A stretch of 64,000 nt of DNA from Rallus limicola (taxonomy: Eukaryota > Chordata > Aves > Gruiformes > Rallidae), in assembly GCA_022605955.1 (NCBI GenBank), contig JAKCOZ010000058.1, forward strand, positions 2,418,001 through 2,482,000, read 5' to 3'. The notes beneath the pieces were generated by a model. It was given only the letters and a program-made list of their open reading frames with translations, was not told the DNA's origin and did no database searches. This document shows positions 58,362 through 64,000 of the stretch, piece by piece; positions within the stretch are counted from its first letter, which is position 1, and every line of letters begins with the position of its first letter. A program made the position numbers and the translations under genes.

Positions 58362-59094
58362 CTGCACAAGGAGAGAAAATAAGTTGAATGGAATGTTGCA
58401 GTACGTGCACTATTGGTCAAGGTACACACTACAGCACTGCAGTTGTTTCAAACAGAAAGAGCTTGTCATGCAGCTGAGAGAAAGCCTGACGTGAGAGCAC
58501 ACAATTTCTTTTCTAAAGTCTTTAAAAAAAAAAAAAAGAATCCTGAACTTTCACAACTTGTCCCACCAACCACTAACACAGTGGGCTTGCATTCATTCAG
58601 CCTGCCAAGAGCTGATGTGACTATTGCAAGCTTATTTTTTTAACAAAGCACTGCTTTTATGTTTGCCTTCTCTTCATCTTCTGTGGGCATTCGGTCTGTG
58701 TCAGCCCTGACAGCTCTGCTTTGCAAAGGGTAATGTACCCACTTCCTAACCATGCGACTTCTGCTCCTTGCAGCTACTGTTCCCAATTAAGAGGAACATT
58801 CTTAACTGCGCACAGGAGCCCTTTGAAAGCACAATAATTAAGGATCCCTAACAAAGCTATAATAGGTTAGTTATTAGTTGATACCTGCACCTCAACTTTG
58901 ATGGCTATGACAGAAATAGCACCATCTCTTTAATAACTTGTATTAGCCCTGTAATCGTCTGTACAGAAGAATACAAGTGGTCGGCGGGGAGTCGCTAGAC
59001 CTGTGCCTAGCTATGAAAGGCACTTCTGACAAGCCACTAAAACCGCAACACTTAATACAGTGTCTCTCTTCCCATACACATTCAGAGCTGTATT
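58362..59094. other. presumed intron, nothing recognised
   Basis: An A-run (58527-58539) and unique-looking sequence. No exon, repeat family or RNA gene seen. Confidence 0.35.
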
Positions 59095-59290
59095 TCATAG
59101 AATAGTTTGGGCTGGAAGGGACTTTAAAGATCATCAAGTTCCAACCCCCCTGCCATGGGTGGGAACATCTCTCACTAGACCAGGCTGATCAAGGCCCCAT
59201 CCAACCTGGCTTTGAACACCTTCAGGGAGGGGGCAGCCACAGCTTCTCTGGGCAACCTGTGCCAGTTCTCACCACCCTTGTAGTGAATAA
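59095..59290 (-). mobile_element. CR1 LINE 3' end, minus orientation
   Basis: It begins with CATAGAATAGTTTGGGCTGG, the reverse complement of the CR1 3' terminus, then 'TTTAAAGATCATCAAGTTCC' and 'GGCAGCCACAGCTTCTCTGG', and ends near 'GTGCCAGTTCTCACCACCCT'. It is 5'-truncated and non-coding, of a different CR1 subfamily from the 41991 copy. Confidence 0.93.
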
Positions 59291-60344
59291 AGCCCCCCAC
59301 ACTCCACCAGAACCCCACCAAGCAAAGCCACAACACTGATCAATCCCGCATACTGCTTGAGGAGTGCAACAGCAGCTCAGATCTTGACCCTGCAGGTGCT
59401 CAAAGCAGGCTTTTATTAGAGCAGGGCTGATGCACAGCACTCAAGGGACATCTTGCTGAGCTGGAAGGGTTAAGCTCGGCCAGAAAGAGGGCAGCCTGAG
59501 TATCCTCCTTCTTTTCCTTCAGAGGATGTAGGGGTCATTATAACAGGGCTTCTGAAAGGGGGGACTTTTCTGCTCAAGCCATTGGTTTTGCCATCCCAAA
59601 TTAAAAAGTTGATAAACCTTGCTGCTGAAGCAGCTGCAGGAAATAAAAAAGAACTGCTTTTGGTGGAGGCAGAATTAGTAGGGCAGTCTGGGTCCCTAAG
59701 TTGCTGAACAGACAGGAAAGAAAAAGTACCTCCCAGTACTCATTCCTACCTGGTGTCATGTGCTGGGCAATTAAGTTCACAAAATGCAGCTACCCAGGAG
59801 AAGATACCTGGTGAGCCCTGGGGCGTGGTGCTTCTCTGGAGAGTATCCCATCCTCTGGCACAACCAACCCTGCACAGGACAAGATACCAGCCAGAGTCCA
59901 GGTGCTGCCAGTCCTAAGATATGCAAGGGAGCCTCTGCCATCACTCTGTCTGAAGCCCGCTGAGGAGGAAAGGTACCATTTATTCCTGTTCCAGCAGTAC
60001 CCACCTTTGACAGTGTCGCATGATAGGCCAACTTTGCTGCAGAAGTCAACACAACCTTGCTCACTTCTTTCCAGTCACAGGGACCTGGCACCATTCACTC
60101 CCCTGATGTGACTTGCAGTTTGGCACACTGCCTTTCCCTGTATACAAACCCATATTTTGCATGAAGGGTGATAAAATTAATGCCATTTCCCCAGCATCAG
60201 CTGCAGCACTGCTTTGAAAACATTTGGATCAATAACAGAAGGCAGGGATCTTCTCAAGCTACTGCTTGGTTAAAAAAATATTCATGCAAGCACACCCTGA
60301 GGACACTAGTGACAGCCTGGTCAGCAGCCTTCCCTAGGGCAGGG
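59291..60344. other. presumed intron, no firm exon
   Basis: A 32-bp AG...GT segment at 60005-60036 (minus) is discussed among the rejected items. Nothing else stands out. Confidence 0.35.
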
Positions 60345-61010
60345 TGTTGTAGTTTTGCATGGCGGGATCCTGGTGGAGAAAGGGGGGGCTGCATGGGTGG
60401 CTTCTGCAAGAAGCAGCTAGAAGTTTCGCCTAGGCCTCACAGAGCAAACAGCATCTGACTCAAGGCCAGAGTCGTTACTGACCAAGGCCAAGCCCATCAG
60501 TGACAGTCACAGCACCTCTGGAAATCACATTTAGGAGAAAAAACCCACTAGCAGTCACTTTTTGCCCTCAGAGAAGGGAGTGAGAAGACGTAAGAAACTG
60601 TGCAGACACCAAAGTCAATGAAGAAGGGTGTGGGAGGGATGAGGCACTCCAGGTGCTAGAGAGATTCCCCTGGAGCCTGTGGAGAAGACCATGGCAAAGC
60701 AGGCTGTCACCCTGCAGCCCACAGATGATGATGAGGAGGAGGGATCCCATCTACAGACTGTGGAGGACCCTGCACTGGAGCGAGTGGAGACACCTAAAGG
60801 ATGCTGTGACCCCGTGAGAAGCCCACCTTGGATCAAGCTCCTGGCAGTGAAACCTGCAGCCTGTGGAGAGATAGACCCACGCTGGAACAGGTTTCCTGGG
60901 GGGACTTGTGACTCCTTGGGGGACCAGGCTTGAGCGGCCTGGGCCTGAAGGTCAGCACCCCATGGAAGGGAGCCACGCTGAGGCAGTTGGTGAGGAATTG
61001 AAGCCCAAGA
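60345..61010 (+). mobile_element. LTR fragment, avian ERVL-like family, copy D
   Basis: It begins TGTTGTAGTTTTGCATG, as in copy C read in reverse, and follows copies A and B through the internal degenerate units ('CTGCAGCCCACAGATGATG', 'GAACAGGTTTCCTGGGGGGA') to about 61010. There the match stops before the polyadenylation block, so U5 is missing. No flanking duplication can be assigned. It lies in a presumed intron of the minus-strand gene, antisense to it. Confidence 0.8.
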
Positions 61011-61611
61011 GTGCCCCAGCTACTGCAGGAGCATTGAGGCTACCTCCAGCATCTGCAAGACAGCTCACCCCTCTGGCAGAATGACATCCAACAGCCCTAT
61101 CACCTGGGAGCTGCATCCACCCTTCCCTAACACTCCAGCAAGAGTGGCTGGGGGATCCCATACTGGTTGCTTGCCTGGGGCAGTGATGTTTGGGATCACT
61201 GTGCAAAGAATCCAGCTGGGTAGGTAATGCTTGGGTTTGCCCCTAGCCAGTGCCTCAAGACAGGGTTGGAGCATGTCATTCCCTTGCTGGTTAGATATTG
61301 CGTTCTTCTCCTGAGCAGTCTACTACAGGGCTGGAGACTTTCACGGGGCAGGAGTAAGGCCCCAGCAAGCTCCTAGCATGAGGGACCAAGCCCTGTCTGG
61401 GAGACAGCATGCCCTCTCCTGGGAGGGCTGCTGGGGAGTGAGAGCAGGCAAGTCTCCTCTACTATGGATGAGGCCCAGGTCACTGGGATGTGCACATTCT
61501 GGGCATTCCCACCTCCTTTAAAATCTACCAGAACTCAAGCAAGTGCAATTCCTTTGAGGCAACAGTTTTCTGATATCTAGAGGAGAGAGTATAAAAGAGT
61601 AAGAATTTTAC

Positions 61612-61776
61612 ATACAGAGGAACTATTTCCACTTTTGTAACAACTTGTACAGACAGCTTTGCTTGTGAGGGGCTCCAGTACACCATCATGAATATGCACA
61701 GCAGCACTGTAACACACAACCTTTCCTAATGTGCTCCAAGGTCCCATGCTGCAGAAAAATGCTGATCTCCACATCC
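61612..61776 (-). CDS. probable internal exon with a CxxC segment
   Basis: From the acceptor CAGTCCCTGCAG, two bases complete a Gly codon from the exon at 61952-62053; 54 codons follow and one base precedes the donor TGTAT|GTAAAA. The reading passes through TLGKVVCYSAAVHIHDGVLE and PLTSKAVCTSCYKSG. An alternative acceptor (TTTTTCTGCAG, at 61751) would shorten it but needs a different upstream phase. The pattern of a strand, a turn and then CTSC resembles the first half of the zinc ribbon in RPA70-type OB folds, also reported for shieldin subunit SHLD2. That is my inference from memory of the fold, not a match. The second Cys pair was not located. Confidence 0.5.
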
Positions 61777-61951
61777 CTGCAGGGACTGGTCCTCTGACAA
61801 GCACAGCAGACCTGATGAGCAAAGGGATATTTGTATTTTACGTCTGGCAGGAGTCACTTTCTCTTAAGTTTCTATTTCTAAAAGGAAGTAGCTCCTTTCC
61901 CTTAATCCATTATCCTTTATTCCTCCAACTGACAGGAGCAGAAGACACTAC
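61777..61951. other. short presumed intron
   Basis: 175 bp between two phase-compatible exons. If the alternative acceptor at 61751 is used, this intron is about 25 bp longer. Confidence 0.35.
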
Positions 61952-62053
61952 CATATGACTCGTTCTCAGCTATCTTGTCCCAGCTGCTAGCCAGTGTCTC
62001 AGCCTGGAAGTTCTTCATCCTCATGGAAAAAGGGATGGGCTGAACGTTATCCC
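61952..62053 (-). CDS. probable internal exon of the 51-64 kb gene
   Basis: An excellent acceptor (CCCTTTCCTCTGCAG) is followed by two bases of a split Gly codon, 33 codons (DNVQPIPFSMRMKNFQAETL and ASSWDKIAENESY) and one base before the donor ATG|GTAGTG. The phase agrees with the upstream exon, which ends in one base, and with the downstream exon at 61612-61776. The composition is that of a globular protein. The donor is weaker than the acceptor. Confidence 0.6.
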
Positions 62054-63501
62054 CTGCAGAGGAAAGGGTGCACAAATGAGGCAATGAACCCAACTCTTCT
62101 GGGACCATGTCTGATTTCCAGATACAAACAGCATTGTTCAAGTCACACTATTCCATTTCTCCCTTTCCCAAAATATCACAGTAACACGTGAATATCTATA
62201 CAATGGGAATACAAACTGAACTTAGTCATGCGCAGCTGAATTACACACAGGGCAAATTCAGGAGAGAGATCAGGAAGACTGACTGTTAATTTCAGAAAAA
62301 GGATAGTTGGGAAGGAGACAAAAGAAGAGGGGGAATAGCATGGCATGGACCAAGAAAAGAAAGCAAGTTGCATCTGTACCAATCTCATCCAGCAAAGAGA
62401 CCAGACATTGCTCGGGAAACTCTTCACACCATTCTCCCAAAGACCAGTGCTGATCAGATCAGAGGAGTTATGCAGGAGACAAAAAACTCAGCTCAGTTCA
62501 ATCCAGACACTTAGTGATTATTTTTTTCTTGATATTGGGGGAAAAATGGATCACAGTTGTCCTTGCTGCCCAGACTTCACAGAAGGGCAAAGCAAGGAGC
62601 CCCGTAGGGTTTCCTCAAGGGTTGTCCGTACAGCTCAGATACCATCAAGCCCAGCCCACACCTAGAGACATACCTGCTCAGCCACAGAGTACAGGCACGC
62701 AGGCAGCCTTCAAGCAGTATTCCTCATGTTGCCTGCACCACGACATCCAAGCATTTCTTATTTCCCTTATTCCTGCCATTATGGGTAAACCATAAGGCTA
62801 TTACCATCCACACCAGTGATTTGAGATGCAACAGTGACAAAAGATTATTCTATGTTGGCTGATTTGCCATTTGATAGTCATGGCCAGTTGGCTGCAACCC
62901 ATCATAATTCCATACAACTCAGGGAATTGCTTTTGAAAGGCTTAGGAAGTTGAAGGCTTCCCTACCTCTGACATCCTAAAAATCACCTTTAGAGACTTTT
63001 CTTTTGCCTGCAGAAGTACTTGGAGCAAGAAGGTTTTAATACAGCCTTATTCTTGTCAGGCAGGGTCCTTACAACCCACTGCTAGCTCATTGCCCAGGGC
63101 TGTGGCCAAGAGGAAGCCAGTGGCTTTCCAGCAGCCAGCTGCCAGCTTGCATTAGCACCACAGGGCAGAAGGAAATATGCAGGTGCAGTTTGTACAAGGG
63201 TAACACCAAGGCATACAGGAATATGGCACACAAAGAAAACACAGATGTATCCAGAGCACAGACCCAGACCAAGGGATTAACTTCCAGGACAATTAATGAA
63301 AGCCTAGGGCAAGAACTAACTCAATTGTTTTACTTCAGTAAGAATCAAAGGCACAACTGAAAGGACATATCTTTACCATAGAGAACAGGAAGGGGAAGGG
63401 AAGGTGTTTTTTCTAGATCAGTGCATCAGATGAGGATTTTGCCCATGTAAAGCAGCCTCCTGCACCAGCAGCTCACCCCCAGCCCTTGGGCTCCCACTTA
63501 C
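62054..63501. other. presumed intron, nothing recognised
   Basis: No transposon family, microsatellite or exon was recognised in this 1.4 kb interval. Confidence 0.35.
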
Positions 63502-63644
63502 CATACTGGGCTGTTTGCTGTAGGGCCATGTCATAGTCCATGTTGTGCAGCTCTTTGAATGTGGAGTGGACAATAACACATGAGACAGGAATGCTCTGCT
63601 CCTGTCTGTCCCTCACCATCACCACCAGGCTCTTCAGGAGCTTT
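63502..63644 (-). CDS. probable internal exon of the 51-64 kb gene (first in window)
   Basis: A strong acceptor (long T run, CCCTTAG) is followed by one base, 47 codons (KLLKSLVVMVRDRQEQSIPV and on, to ELHNMDYDMALQQTAQY) and one base before the consensus donor ATG|GTAAGT. It joins the exon at 61952-62053 in phase. The run LLKSLVVMVRD followed by IPVSCVIVHS looks like two buried beta strands with a charged loop. The gene must start to the right of the window, since this exon begins in mid-codon. I do not recognise the protein. Confidence 0.65.
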
Positions 63645-64000
63645 CTAAGGGAAAAAAAAAACCCCAAACCAGTTCTGGGGCGATGAGGGAAGAGGTTACC
63701 ACCACAAAGAGCTCCTGCCCTTGGACCTGGGGGTGGCCTTTGGTAACAGGACTTGAAGCATGGCTGATTTCACACTAGCAGCAAGGCTGAAGATTCCCTG
63801 ACCTCCAGCTGGAAAAGCCGGACTTCTGTTATAATGGCTAAATGGGCTTCTTGTTTCATCTGCCACCCATGGCGCATACCTGGGCAGCAGAGAGCAGGGG
63901 GCTGCTGGCAGGTTTCACTGATGCCAGTTTGGTAGAGGGAAAAGTTTATCTTTTGTCTTGGGACTTATAGAATCCCTGTGCTGGTTTTGGCTTTGAAACA
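63645..64000. other. presumed intron at the right edge
   Basis: The polypyrimidine tract of the exon's acceptor lies just after 63645. No further exon is visible before the window ends. Confidence 0.35.

Noticed and set aside
60005..60036. A 32-bp minus-strand exon candidate
   Set aside because: Good borders, but all three frames are open and the length is too small to judge; no phase chain needs it.

Overview
The window looks like nuclear DNA of a bird, probably a neoavian. It is AT-moderate with small, widely spaced exons. It carries 5'-truncated CR1 LINE 3' ends (some ending in the tandem octamer typical of avian CR1) and several avian endogenous-retrovirus LTR families, several with intact target-site duplications. 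There is one sharp CpG island. No bacterial, plasmid or phage feature is visible, and no CRISPR array, rRNA or tRNA was recognised by eye.

Layout. (1) 0.7-10 kb: a minus-strand C2H2 zinc-finger gene. Its finger exon (12 fingers) lies at 697-2190 and its short first coding exon at 9591-9605 inside a CpG island; the roughly 7.4 kb intron contains two solo LTRs of one family. A plus-strand candidate terminal exon with a helical C-terminus lies in that intron (6272-6625). A second ATG exon (9812-9934) faces away from the finger gene, so the island looks bidirectional. (2) 10-31.9 kb: mostly non-coding. It holds an ERVK-like solo LTR (13178-13581), a second copy in the opposite orientation (24716-25121), a reverse-oriented LTR (17050-17616), an LTR fragment with tandem AP-1-like sites (24415-24584) and a CR1 (25487-26075). 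(3) 31.9-47 kb: scattered minus-strand candidate exons, the best at 42661-42795, 32495-32686 and 31927-32055 (terminal), plus an LTR with a perfect duplication (37256-37918) and a CR1 (41991-42427). (4) 47-50.5 kb: an AT-rich tract, a CR1 tail and a cluster of three strong hairpins. (5) 50.9-63.7 kb: a minus-strand multi-exon gene entering from beyond the right edge. Exons at 63502-63644, 61952-62053 and 61612-61776 join in phase, as do 54596-54669, 53122-53190 and 51437 downward. I do not recognise this gene by name. One exon has a CxxC segment that resembles the start of an OB-fold zinc ribbon, which is only an inference.

Exon calls rest on open frames, splice consensus, polypyrimidine tracts and phase agreement seen by eye. 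No alignment, transcript or database search was possible. LTR calls rest on shared sequence between copies, TG...CA ends and flanking duplications.
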